NCBI RefSeq assembly: GCF_002101595.1
Contig: NZ_LQOM01000040.1
Location: forward strand, 62,001-126,000
Origin: Mycobacterium celatum
GTDB lineage: Bacteria; Actinomycetota; Actinomycetes; Mycobacteriales; Mycobacteriaceae
Reading direction: 5' to 3'
DNA length: 64,000 nt
Positions 54,385 to 62,564 of this stretch are shown here, piece after piece. The translations under genes and the position numbers were made by a program. Numbering within the stretch: the stretch's first letter is position 1; each line of letters starts with the position of its first letter. A model generated the notes under the pieces. The model searched no databases, was not told the origin of the DNA, and saw only the letters and a list, made by a program, of their open reading frames with translations.

Positions 54385-55505
54385 CCGGGGTCCCGCTGTC
54401 GGTTCTCGATTTGGCGCCGATCAGCGCCGGCAGCGACGCCGCAACCGCGCTGCGCAACACGATCGACTTGGCTCAGCACGCCGAGCGGTGGGGCTTTCGG
54501 CGGTATTGGGTCGCCGAGCACCACTTCGTCGGTGTGGCCGCGTCCCAGCCGGCGGTATTGGTGGGCCAGATTGCCGCTGCCACCAACACTATTCGGGTCG
54601 GCACCGCGGCCGTGCAGCTCAGCCACACCACCGCCGCCGCAGTGGTGGAAAGCTTCGGCATGCTCGAGGCTCTCCATCCCGGCCGTATCGACCTCGGCGT
54701 GGGCCGCTCCGGGCAGCGCCGCCTCACGCCGGACAAGCCTCGCAAGCCGCGGCCCAAGACCGAAACGCCCCGCGAGTGGCGCGAAATCGACGGTGTGGTC
54801 GTGCCGCCACCGTTCGACCTGCGCTCAGTACTCAACAAGGAACGCGTGCAGGCGACCATGGCGATCCTGCAGCAGCCCGAGGCCGTCGCACCCGACTTCG
54901 CCGAACAGCTAGGCGACATCATCGCGATGCTGAACGGCACCTACCAGGTTGACGGGTTCGACCTGCACGCGGTCCCTGGTGAGCGAAGCGGCTTGACGCC
55001 GTGGGTCTTTGGCAGCAGCAAGGGCAAGAGCGCGCAGGTGGCCGGCGCACTGGGGCTGCCGTTCGTGGCCAGCTATCACCTCACCCCGGCGACCGCGCTG
55101 GACGCCGTCGACGCCTATCGCGCCGCCTTCCAACCGTCGCGATTTCTCTCCCGGCCGTACGTGGTGATCTCGGCCGACATCGTCGTCGCCGACGACAGCG
55201 CCACCGCGCGACGCCTGGCTTCCAGTTACGGGCATTGGGTGTACTCCATTCGAGCCGGCGACGGCGCCGTGCCGTACCCGGACCCCGACGAGTGCCTACC
55301 GCTGACCGACGAACAGCTGGCAGTGGTAAACGACCGGTTGGCAACGCAATTCGTCGGCAACCCGGACGAAGTGGCCGAGCGGCTGACGGCGCTACAACGG
55401 GTCAGCTGCGCCGACGAGCTGGTCGTCACCTCGGTGACCTATCGCCACGAGGATCGGCTGCGCTCACACGAACTGATGGCCAAACGCTGGGGATTGTGCG
55501 CATGA
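54381..55505 (+). CDS. LLM flavin-dependent oxidoreductase 2 (LuxA/MsnO8-type)
   Basis: 374-residue luciferase-like enzyme from a different branch than its neighbours: N-terminal PLSVLDLAPISAG, LAQHAERWGFRRYWVAEHH (the WxAEHH motif), TNTIRVGTAAVQLSHTTAAA, ALHPGRIDLGVGRSGQRR, and PWVFGSSKGKSAQVAGALGL. These features match MsnO8-like oxidoreductases, whose cofactor may be FMN. It has an insertion between GVGRSG and AEQLGDI that includes a Lys/Pro/Arg-rich stretch. It overlaps both neighbours by 4 bp. Confidence 0.9.
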   Translation: MTGVPLSVLDLAPISAGSDAATALRNTIDLAQHAERWGFRRYWVAEHHFVGVAASQPAVLVGQIAAATNTIRVGTAAVQLSHTTAAAVVESFGMLEALHPGRIDLGVGRSGQRRLTPDKPRKPRPKTETPREWREIDGVVVPPPFDLRSVLNKERVQATMAILQQPEAVAPDFAEQLGDIIAMLNGTYQVDGFDLHAVPGERSGLTPWVFGSSKGKSAQVAGALGLPFVASYHLTPATALDAVDAYRAAFQPSRFLSRPYVVISADIVVADDSATARRLASSYGHWVYSIRAGDGAVPYPDPDECLPLTDEQLAVVNDRLATQFVGNPDEVAERLTALQRVSCADELVVTSVTYRHEDRLRSHELMAKRWGLCA

Positions 55506-56830
55506 AGCAGATTCATTTGGCCGCGCATTTTCCCGGCGTCAACAACACCACCGTGTGGGCCGATCCGGCCGCCGGCAGCCAGATCGAGTTCGACTCGTTC
55601 GTGCATCTGGCCCGCACCGCCGAACGCGGCCTGTTCGACTTCTTCTTTCTGGCCGAGGGTCTGCGGCTGCGCGAGCACCGCGGCCGCATCTACGACCTGG
55701 ACGTGGTGGGCCGGCCGGACACCTTCACGGTGCTGGCCGCGCTGGCCGGTGTGACCGACCGGATCGGGCTGACCGGCACGATCAACACCACGTTCAACGA
55801 ACCTTTCGAAGTGGCACGGCAATTCGCCACCCTGGACCATTTGTCCGACGGGCGGGCCGGCTGGAACATCGTCACCTCGTCGGACGCGTTCACCGGCGCC
55901 AACTTTCGTCGCGGCGGTTTCCTCGACCATGCCGACCGTTACCGCCGCGCCGAGGAATTCCTCGCCGTCGCACGCGAATTCTGGGACAGCTGGGCCCCCG
56001 GCGCCGTGCGGGCCGACGTGGACGCCGGGGTCTACGTCGACCCCATCCGCATCACAACCGTCGAGCACCACGGCCCGCAGTTCGACGTGCGCGGAATGGC
56101 GACACTGCCCGCGGGGCCGCAAGGCCAGCCGGTGCTGCTGCAGGCCGGCGACTCCGAGGAGGGCCGTTCGTTCGGAGCCCGCCACGCCGACGCCATGTTC
56201 ACCCTGCACGGGTCGCTAGAGGACGGCCAGCGCTACACCGCCGACGTCAAGGGCCGCGCGGCAGCGTCTGGCCGAAACCCTAACGAGCTCAAGGTTTTTC
56301 CTGCTGCGACGTTCGTGCTCGGCGACAGCGCGGCCGACGCTGCCGAAAAGGCGGAGTACATCCGTCGCCAACAGGTCAGCGGCCCGACCGCGATCGCGAT
56401 GCTCGAACAGGTGTGGGGCCGCGACCTGTCGGACTACGACCCCGACGGCCCGCTGCCCGACGTCGACCCGACCGGCGACACCAGCATCACCCAGGGCAGG
56501 GTGCGACACGGCGACCCGATCGCGGTGGCGCAACGGTACCGCGAACGTGCTGCAGCCGAGAACCTTTCGATCCGGGAGCTGGTGATCGCCGTCACCAGCC
56601 GGCAGCAGTTCGTCGGAACCGCCGCCCATATCGCCGACGAGATGAACCGCTACGTGCAGGCCGACGCCTGCGACGGGTTCATCCTGGTCCCGCACCTGAC
56701 CCCGCACGGGCTGGACGACTTCGTCGACCAGGTGGTCCCGCTACTGCAGGAACGCGGGGTCTACCGCACCGAATACACCGGCCGGACGCTGCGGGAACAT
56801 CTGCGCGATCAGCCGGCCATGAATTCGTGA
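55502..56830 (+). CDS. LLM flavin-dependent monooxygenase 3 (NtaA/SnaA/DszA-type)
   Basis: 442-residue, full-length NtaA/DszA-type monooxygenase. Segments: HLAAHFPGVNNTTVWADP, FDFFFLAEGLRLREHRGRI, DRIGLTGTINTTFNEPFEVA, TLDHLSDGRAGWNIVTSSD, RGGFLDHADRYRRAEEFL, GPQGQPVLLQAGDSEEGRSF and LVPHLTPHGLDDFVDQVVPL. Requires FMNH2 from a reductase; none is encoded beside it. It ends 22 bp inside the convergent haemophore-like gene. The three consecutive LLM genes suggest stepwise oxidation of one compound or a sulfur/nitrogen scavenging set (inference). Confidence 0.92.
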   Translation: MKQIHLAAHFPGVNNTTVWADPAAGSQIEFDSFVHLARTAERGLFDFFFLAEGLRLREHRGRIYDLDVVGRPDTFTVLAALAGVTDRIGLTGTINTTFNEPFEVARQFATLDHLSDGRAGWNIVTSSDAFTGANFRRGGFLDHADRYRRAEEFLAVAREFWDSWAPGAVRADVDAGVYVDPIRITTVEHHGPQFDVRGMATLPAGPQGQPVLLQAGDSEEGRSFGARHADAMFTLHGSLEDGQRYTADVKGRAAASGRNPNELKVFPAATFVLGDSAADAAEKAEYIRRQQVSGPTAIAMLEQVWGRDLSDYDPDGPLPDVDPTGDTSITQGRVRHGDPIAVAQRYRERAAAENLSIRELVIAVTSRQQFVGTAAHIADEMNRYVQADACDGFILVPHLTPHGLDDFVDQVVPLLQERGVYRTEYTGRTLREHLRDQPAMNS

Positions 56831-57207
56831 TAGGCCGACTCCAGCTCGGGTGAGAGCGCCGTCGTGTTGCACTGCCGCTCGGTGTCACCGATCGGCGCCA
56901 GAATGCCCCGCAGGTCGTAATACTCCTGCGGGTGCGCGGTGAAGTAGGTGCGCAGAGTAGCCGACGCCTCCGGACGCGGGCGGGTGATCGCATCCGTCAC
57001 CGCCGCATTGGCACCGGGGTGAGCGTCGAGGTACTGGCGAGCCGAACCGGTCGCCGAGTTGACGGTGTTCTGCACCCCGGCGGGGCTGCAGTCGGGCGCC
57101 GCCGATGCCGTCGGCGCCGCCATTGCCGCCAGACCACCGAACAGGCAGCAGGAGGCACAGACGGCGGCGGTGTGCCGGCGCGCGGAAATACCACGGATTT
57201 TCATCAT
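56809..57207 (-). CDS. Secreted haemophore-like protein (Rv0203-type)
   Basis: Small exported protein of 132 residues. Signal peptide at about 1-36 (basic MMKIRGISARRH, then AAVCASCCLFGGLAAMAAPT and ASA cleavage). The mature domain has two cysteines (PDCSPAG, RQCNTTAL), probably disulfide-bonded, and helical segments with the family pattern NTVNSATGSARQYLDAHP and LRTYFTAHPQEYYDLRGI, as in mycobacterial haem-binding/haemophore-related proteins. The Tyr/His ligands would be in the AHPQEYYDLR helix (inference). AAGGAA precedes ATG 57207. Confidence 0.8.
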   Translation of the reverse strand: MMKIRGISARRHTAAVCASCCLFGGLAAMAAPTASAAPDCSPAGVQNTVNSATGSARQYLDAHPGANAAVTDAITRPRPEASATLRTYFTAHPQEYYDLRGILAPIGDTERQCNTTALSPELESAYHEFMAG

Positions 57208-57483
57208 TGTTTGTTCCTTGGAGTTGCACATTGGCTGGAAGGCCCGCCTCCTGCTCAAGCGGGCGGGGCCGTAGCAAGCCCGACGCCCAACGTACGCGCA
57301 CACAACAGATCGTGAAGCGTCGAGAAGGGCGCGAAAACCAATGCCGCAGTGGATGAATCGGAACCGGCGTGAACAATGGTGCAGTTGTGGCGGTCGTTGG
57401 TAAGCACTCGACCAGAGCCGCGCTGCAATCGTGAGAATTCTTAATGAACCGTGATGTTCACTGTAATCGAATTGTGATCGCGC
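57208..57483. other. 276-bp intergenic region upstream of haemophore-like gene
   Basis: Contains the promoter of the minus-strand haemophore-like gene. The inverted repeat TGAAC-N6-GTTCA at 57445-57460 overlaps GTGA-TGT-TCAC; both are short. The DNA is more AT-rich near 57435-57480 (GAATTCTTAATGAACC). No iron-box (IdeR) consensus could be made out. Confidence 0.35.
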
Positions 57484-58230
57484 TCAGCGACTTTGGGCCA
57501 GCGCGGTCGCCTTGTCGGTGGCGTCGCGGATCGGGCCGCGCCACAGGTCGCCGTGGCCGGGCGCGATGATCTCGGTGTCCAGCAGGGCCAGCGCGGCCAG
57601 GCTGCGCACGCAGTCGTCCTGGTTGTGGCTGAACACCGCTGGCAGCAACTGCGGCCCGCTGCGCGCCAGCAACGGATGTCCGGTGACCAGCGCGTCGCCG
57701 CTGGCCAGCACGCCGTCGACCAGATACGAGCAGTGCCCGCCCGTATGCCCGGGGGTCGGAATCGCCATCGGGTGGCCGGGCAAGTCGGCGGCCAGTTCGG
57801 CGGTCAGCGGCTGCGCCGACGGAATGCCCTCGCGGATCAGGCCGCCGTTGCGCACCACGTGCGCGGCCCACAGTGCCCAGCGTGGGCGCCAGATCCGCAG
57901 TGCGACGTCGAGCGGCGAGGCCTGCTCCAAGTACTCCCGTTTGGCGTGGCCCACCTCGTCGGGATGGCAGTACACCGGGGTGCCGTGCGTCTTGGCGAAC
58001 CAGATCGCTGAGCCCAGGTGGTCGATGTGGGCGTGGGTGAGCAGGATCGCCCGCAGGTCGTCGGCCGCATATCCCAGCTCGCGCAGCGAGGCGAGCACGT
58101 CGTCGCGATCACCGGGATACCCGGCGTCGATCAGCATCACCCCTGCCTCGTCGGTGACCAGCAGCCAGTTGACCGCCTCGCCCTGGGCAAGGTGCACGCG
58201 ATTCGTGATGGCTGTCAGCACCGGTGCCAT
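57484..58230 (-). CDS. Metallo-beta-lactamase-fold hydrolase (Rv0406c-like)
   Basis: MBL-fold metal hydrolase of 248 residues. Zinc-binding motif LLTHAHIDHLGSA (HxHxDH, about 63-75), later metal ligands TPGHTGGHCSYL (His), VLASGDALVTG (Asp) and IIAPGHGDLW (His). Likely two Zn/Fe ions; the substrate is probably a thioester, lactone or cyclic ester rather than a beta-lactam. ATG 58230, 36 bp from the divergent fgd1, matching the Rv0406c-Rv0407 arrangement. Confidence 0.92.
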   Translation of the reverse strand: MAPVLTAITNRVHLAQGEAVNWLLVTDEAGVMLIDAGYPGDRDDVLASLRELGYAADDLRAILLTHAHIDHLGSAIWFAKTHGTPVYCHPDEVGHAKREYLEQASPLDVALRIWRPRWALWAAHVVRNGGLIREGIPSAQPLTAELAADLPGHPMAIPTPGHTGGHCSYLVDGVLASGDALVTGHPLLARSGPQLLPAVFSHNQDDCVRSLAALALLDTEIIAPGHGDLWRGPIRDATDKATALAQSR

Positions 58231-58266
58231 GCCCGCGAGCTTAGCTACTGGAGTAGAAACGACAGC

Positions 58267-59277
58267 GTGGCTGAACTCAAACTGGGGTACAAGGCGTCGG
58301 CCGAACAATTCGCGCCGCGGGAGCTCGTCGAGCTGGCGGTCGCGGCCGAGGCTCACGGCATGGACAGCGCCACCGTCAGCGACCATTTCCAGCCCTGGCG
58401 GCACAAGGGCGGGCACGCCCCGTTCTCGCTGGCCTGGATGACGGCGGTCGGCGAGCGCACCAAGCGCATCACCCTGGGCACCTCGGTGCTCACCCCGACC
58501 TTCCGGTACAACCCCGCCGTCGTCGCCCAGGCATTCGCCACGATGAGCTGCCTCTACCCGGGCCGCATCTTCCTGGGCGTGGGCACCGGCGAGGCTTTGA
58601 ATGAAATCGCTACCGGCTACGAGGGCGAATGGCCGGAGTTCAAGGAGCGCTTCGCCCGGCTGCGCGAGTCGGTCCGGCTGATGCGCGAACTGTGGCGCGG
58701 GGACCGCGTGGATTTCGACGGCGACTACTACCACACCAAAGGCGCCTCGATCTACGACGTTCCCGAGGGCGGCGTCCCGATCTACATCGCCGCGGGCGGG
58801 CCGGCGGTGGCCAAATACGCCGGACGGGCCGGCGACGGGTTCATCTGTACCTCCGGCAAGGGCGAAGAGCTCTACAAGGACAAGCTGATCCCGGCCGTCA
58901 AAGAGGGAGCCGCGGCGGCGAACCGCAGTGTCGACGACATCGACAAGATGATCGAGATCAAGATCTCGTACGACCCCGACCCCAAGCTGGCGCTGGAGAA
59001 CACCCGGTTCTGGGCGCCGCTGTCGCTGACAGCCGAGCAAAAGCACAGCATCGACGACCCGATCGAGATGGAGAAAGCCGCCGACGCGCTGCCCATCGAG
59101 CAGGTCGCCAAGCGTTGGATCGTCGCGTCGGACCCCGACGAGGCCGTCGAGAAGGTCGGCCAGTACGTCACGTGGGGCCTCAACCACCTGGTGTTCCATG
59201 CGCCCGGCCACGACCAGCGCCGGTTCCTCGAGCTCTTCGAGAAGGATCTCGCGCCGCGGCTGCGGCGACTGGCCTGA
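58267..59277 (+). CDS. fgd1: F420-dependent glucose-6-phosphate dehydrogenase
   Basis: Reduces coenzyme F420 with glucose-6-phosphate, supplying F420H2 for nitroimidazole activation and stress defence. The 336-residue LLM-fold enzyme has His40 in VSDHFQPWR and Glu109 in GVGTGEALNE, the catalytic pair in Rv0407, plus the substrate phosphate loop ASIYDVPEGG and CTSGKGEEL. GTG 58267 gives those residue numbers exactly, which supports the start. pta begins 1 bp after the fgd1 stop. Confidence 0.97.
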   Translation: MAELKLGYKASAEQFAPRELVELAVAAEAHGMDSATVSDHFQPWRHKGGHAPFSLAWMTAVGERTKRITLGTSVLTPTFRYNPAVVAQAFATMSCLYPGRIFLGVGTGEALNEIATGYEGEWPEFKERFARLRESVRLMRELWRGDRVDFDGDYYHTKGASIYDVPEGGVPIYIAAGGPAVAKYAGRAGDGFICTSGKGEELYKDKLIPAVKEGAAAANRSVDDIDKMIEIKISYDPDPKLALENTRFWAPLSLTAEQKHSIDDPIEMEKAADALPIEQVAKRWIVASDPDEAVEKVGQYVTWGLNHLVFHAPGHDQRRFLELFEKDLAPRLRRLA

Positions 59278-59278
59278 C

Positions 59279-61396
59279 GTGCCCACCTCGAGCATCTACA
59301 TCACGTCGCCGGAAGGCGACACCGGTAAGTCGACGATCGCGCTGGGCGTGCTGCACCTGCTGGCCGCCACGGTGGCCCGGGTCGGCGTGTTCCGGCCGAT
59401 CGTGCGGGCGGGCGGCGGTGATCGCAAGCGCGGCGAAGCCGGGCGCAGCGGGTCGCCGCGGGTTGATACCGATCGCGACTACATCGCAGAACTGTTGTTG
59501 GCGCACGCCACCGCCGGCCTGTCCTACGAGCAGTGCGTCGGGGTCACCTACCAGCAGCTACACCAGGACACCGACGCCGCGCTCACCGAGATCGTCGACC
59601 GGTTCCACGTCGTCGCTGACCAGTGCGACGCGGTGGTCATCGTCGGCAGTGACTACAACGATGTCGCGGCCCCCGCCGAGCTGTCGGTCAACGCCCGCAT
59701 CGCGGTCAACCTCGGTGCGCCGGTGGTCTTGACGGTTCGTGCCCTGGGCCGCACGCCCGACGAGGTCGCCCAGGTCGTCGAGATCTGCCTGGCCGAACTG
59801 GCCGCCCAGCACGCCCACGCCGCGGCGGTGGTGGCCAACCGCTGCGACCCTTCGCACATGAAGGCGGTCGCTGCGGCGTTGAGCGGGTTCGAACCGAACA
59901 CCTACGTGCTGCCCGACGAGCCGCTGCTGGTCGCGCCGACGGTAGCCGACCTGCAAACCGCCGTAAACGGCACTCTGCTGTCCGGTGACACCGAGCTGAT
60001 GGGCCGCGAGGCGATGGGGGTGGTGGTCGCCGGGATGACCGCCGACCATGTGCTGGAGCGGTTGAGCGACGGGGTGGCGGTGATCACCCCGGGCGACCGC
60101 TCCGACGTCGTCCTCGCCGTGGCGAGTGCGCATGCGGCAGAAGGGTTTCCGTCGCTGTCGTGCATGATCCTCAACGGCGGGTTCGAGCTGCATCCGTCGA
60201 TCGCCGCGCTGGTGTCCGGGCTGCGGTTGCGGCTGCCGATCATCGCGACGACGCTGGGCACCTACGACACCGCCAGCGCCGTCGCGTCGGCGCGCGGCCG
60301 GATCACCGCCGGCTCACAGCGCAAGATCGACACCGCGCTGGCGCTGATGGAACGCAACGTCGACGTCGCCGAACTGGTTGCGCGGCTGGCGATCCCGATT
60401 CCGACCGTCACCACGCCGCAGATGTTCACCTACCAGCTGCTGGATCGTGCCCGCTCGGACCGCAAGCACATCGTGCTGCCCGAGGGCGACGACGACCGCA
60501 TCCTGCGCTCGGCCGGACGGCTGCTGCAGCGCCGGGTGGCCGACCTGACGATTCTCGGCGACGAGAACGAGATCCGGTCCCGGGCAGCCGAACTCGGCGT
60601 CGACCTGTCGGTGGCCGCGGTGCTCGACCCCCGCACCAGCGAGCTGCGGGAGAAGTTCGCCGACCAGTACGCCGAGCTGCGAGCCGACAAGGGCGTCACG
60701 CTCGAGTTGGCGGGTGAGGTCATGCGCGACGTGTCCTATTTCGGCACCATGCTGGTATACAACGGTCTGGTCGACGGGATGGTGTCCGGCGCGGCGCACA
60801 CCACCGCCCACACGGTGCGGCCCGCGTTCGAGATCATCCGCACCGCGCCGGACGTCTCCACGGTGTCGTCCGTCTTCCTGATGTGCCTGCCGGATCGGGT
60901 GCTGGCCTACGGCGACTGCGCGATTGTCCCGGACCCGACGGTCGAGCAGCTGGCCGACATCGCGATCAGCTCGGCCCGCACCGCTGCCCGGTTCGGCATC
61001 GAACCGCGGGTGGCCATGCTGTCCTACTCCACCGGTGACTCCGGCGCGGGCGCCGGCGTCGACAAGGTCAGGGCGGCAACGGAATTGGTTCGCAGCCGGG
61101 CACCGGAGCTGCTGGTCGAGGGACCCATCCAGTACGACGCCGCGGTGGACCCGTCGGTGGCCGCGACCAAGCTGCGCGAATCGGCGGTGGCCGGGCGCGC
61201 GACGGTGCTGATCTTCCCGGACCTCAACGCCGGCAACAACGCCTACAAGGCCGTGCAGCGCAGCGCCGGCGCCATCGCGATCGGCCCGGTGCTGCAGGGC
61301 CTCAACAAGCCGGTGAACGACCTGTCCCGCGGCGCCCTCGCCGAAGACATCGTCAACACCGTTGCCATCACCGCGATCCAGGCGCAGGGGTCATGA
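59279..61396 (+). CDS. pta: Phosphate acetyltransferase with in-frame repeat insertion
   Basis: Interconverts acetyl-CoA and acetyl-phosphate; with AckA it makes or uses acetate. The 705-residue three-part enzyme has an N-terminal P-loop/BioD-like domain (Ser-Pro-Glu-Gly-Asp-Thr-Gly-Lys-Ser near 10-18), a DRTGG domain (about 200-330), and a C-terminal PTA_PTB domain (HIVLPEGDDDRIL to the end, with DGMVSGAAHTTAHTVRPAFE and SYSTGDSG). Residues about 47-66 (GGDRKRGEAGRSGSPRVDTD) are a translation of interspersed repeat B, absent from the M. tuberculosis protein (FRPITRLSAERDY, recalled). The GTG start follows the fgd1 stop by 1 bp. Confidence 0.95.
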   Translation: MPTSSIYITSPEGDTGKSTIALGVLHLLAATVARVGVFRPIVRAGGGDRKRGEAGRSGSPRVDTDRDYIAELLLAHATAGLSYEQCVGVTYQQLHQDTDAALTEIVDRFHVVADQCDAVVIVGSDYNDVAAPAELSVNARIAVNLGAPVVLTVRALGRTPDEVAQVVEICLAELAAQHAHAAAVVANRCDPSHMKAVAAALSGFEPNTYVLPDEPLLVAPTVADLQTAVNGTLLSGDTELMGREAMGVVVAGMTADHVLERLSDGVAVITPGDRSDVVLAVASAHAAEGFPSLSCMILNGGFELHPSIAALVSGLRLRLPIIATTLGTYDTASAVASARGRITAGSQRKIDTALALMERNVDVAELVARLAIPIPTVTTPQMFTYQLLDRARSDRKHIVLPEGDDDRILRSAGRLLQRRVADLTILGDENEIRSRAAELGVDLSVAAVLDPRTSELREKFADQYAELRADKGVTLELAGEVMRDVSYFGTMLVYNGLVDGMVSGAAHTTAHTVRPAFEIIRTAPDVSTVSSVFLMCLPDRVLAYGDCAIVPDPTVEQLADIAISSARTAARFGIEPRVAMLSYSTGDSGAGAGVDKVRAATELVRSRAPELLVEGPIQYDAAVDPSVAATKLRESAVAGRATVLIFPDLNAGNNAYKAVQRSAGAIAIGPVLQGLNKPVNDLSRGALAEDIVNTVAITAIQAQGS
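59420..59460. repeat. Interspersed repeat B, copy 3 (inside pta)
   Basis: 41 nt beginning GATCGCAAGCGCGGCGAAGC and ending GGGTCGCCGCG, 2 mismatches from the intergenic copy at 31496-31536. It keeps the pta frame open and adds about 18 residues (with flanking bases) to the N-terminal domain just after a conserved VFRPIVR strand. Confidence 0.9.
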
Positions 61397-62547
61397 CCGT
61401 GCCCCTCGTGCTGGTGATCAACTCCGGCTCGTCGTCACTGAAATACCAGTTGCTCCAGCCTGATTCCGGCGAGTCGCGGGCGGATGGCCTCGTCGAGCGG
61501 ATCGGCGAGCGCGGCTCGGAGGTTCCCGACCACGATGCGGCACTGCGGCTGGCGTTCGACCGGCTGGCCGACGACGGGATCGACCTGAAGACCTGCGGGC
61601 TGACGGCGGTAGGGCACCGGGTGGTGCACGGCGGCCAGGACTTCTACCGGCCCACCGTCCTTGACGATGCGGTGATCACCAAGCTGAAAGAGCTGTCGCC
61701 GCTGGCCCCGCTGCACAACCCCCCGGCGCTGCGGGGCATCGAGGTGGCCCGCAAGCTGCTGCCCGACGTCCCGCACGTCGCGGTGTTCGACACGGCCTTC
61801 TTCCACGACCTGCCGCCGGCCGCGGCGACCTATGCGATCGAGCGCGACCTGGCCGACCGGTGGCAGATTCGCCGATACGGCTTTCACGGCACGTCGCACC
61901 AGTACGTCAGCGAGCAGGCGGCGGCTTTTCTGGGCCGGCCGGTGCGCGAACTGAATCAGATTGTGCTGCACCTCGGTAACGGCGCTTCCGCGTCGGCGAT
62001 CGTGGGTGGCCGACCCATCGACACTTCCATGGGGTTGACTCCGTTGGAAGGCCTGGTGATGGGCACCCGCAGCGGCGACATCGACCCGGGGATCATCGGG
62101 TACCTCTGTCGTGAGGCGAAGATGAGCGTCGACGACATCGAGTCGATGCTCAACCATCGCTCCGGGGTGCTGGGACTGGCCGGCGAACGCGACTTTCGCC
62201 GGCTGCGGGAGATGATCGAATCCGGTGACAGCTCAGCGCAATTGGCTTACGACGTGTTCATCCACCGGCTGCGCAAATACGTCGGCGCTTATCTGGCGGT
62301 GCTGGGCCGCACCGACGCCGTGAGCTTCACCGCCGGCATCGGCGAGAACGCCGCGACGGTGCGTCGCGACGCGCTGAGCGGCCTTGCGGCACTGGGCATC
62401 GAGGTCGACGAGCAGCGCAACCTCGAGCAGGCTCACGGCGTGCGGCGGATCTCCACCGACGCCTCACCCGTTGCCGTACTGGTGATTCCGACCAATGAAG
62501 AACTGGCCATCGCCCGCGACTGTCTGAGCGTGATTGCGGCGCGGTGA
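61393..62547 (+). CDS. ackA: Acetate kinase
   Basis: ATP:acetate phosphotransferase of the ASKHA fold, 384 residues, partner of Pta. N-terminal VLVINSGSSSLKYQL (phosphate-1, about 6-20), catalytic region VGHRVVHGGQDFYRPTV, YGFHGTSHQYVS, LHLGNGASASAIVGGRPIDT, MGLTPLEGLVMGTRSGDIDP and TAGIGENAATVRR. ATG 61393 overlaps the pta stop by 4 bp. The next gene, the pseudokinase, begins 17 bp later from its own promoter. Confidence 0.97.
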   Translation: MTVPLVLVINSGSSSLKYQLLQPDSGESRADGLVERIGERGSEVPDHDAALRLAFDRLADDGIDLKTCGLTAVGHRVVHGGQDFYRPTVLDDAVITKLKELSPLAPLHNPPALRGIEVARKLLPDVPHVAVFDTAFFHDLPPAAATYAIERDLADRWQIRRYGFHGTSHQYVSEQAAAFLGRPVRELNQIVLHLGNGASASAIVGGRPIDTSMGLTPLEGLVMGTRSGDIDPGIIGYLCREAKMSVDDIESMLNHRSGVLGLAGERDFRRLREMIESGDSSAQLAYDVFIHRLRKYVGAYLAVLGRTDAVSFTAGIGENAATVRRDALSGLAALGIEVDEQRNLEQAHGVRRISTDASPVAVLVIPTNEELAIARDCLSVIAAR

Positions 62548-62551
62548 AGGC

Positions 62552-62557
62552 TACAGT
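62552..62557 (+). promoter_or_regulatory. -10 hexamer (TACAGT), leaderless promoter of kinase-like gene
   Basis: TACAGT, 7 nt, then ATG 62565, no Shine-Dalgarno. It supports the chosen start and independent transcription from ackA. Confidence 0.5.
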
Positions 62558-62564
62558 TTGGAAC

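Noticed and set aside
57445..57460. TGAAC-N6-GTTCA as an IdeR or Fur-type operator of the haemophore-like gene
   Set aside because: Too short and does not match an iron-box consensus; kept only as a note in the intergenic entry.
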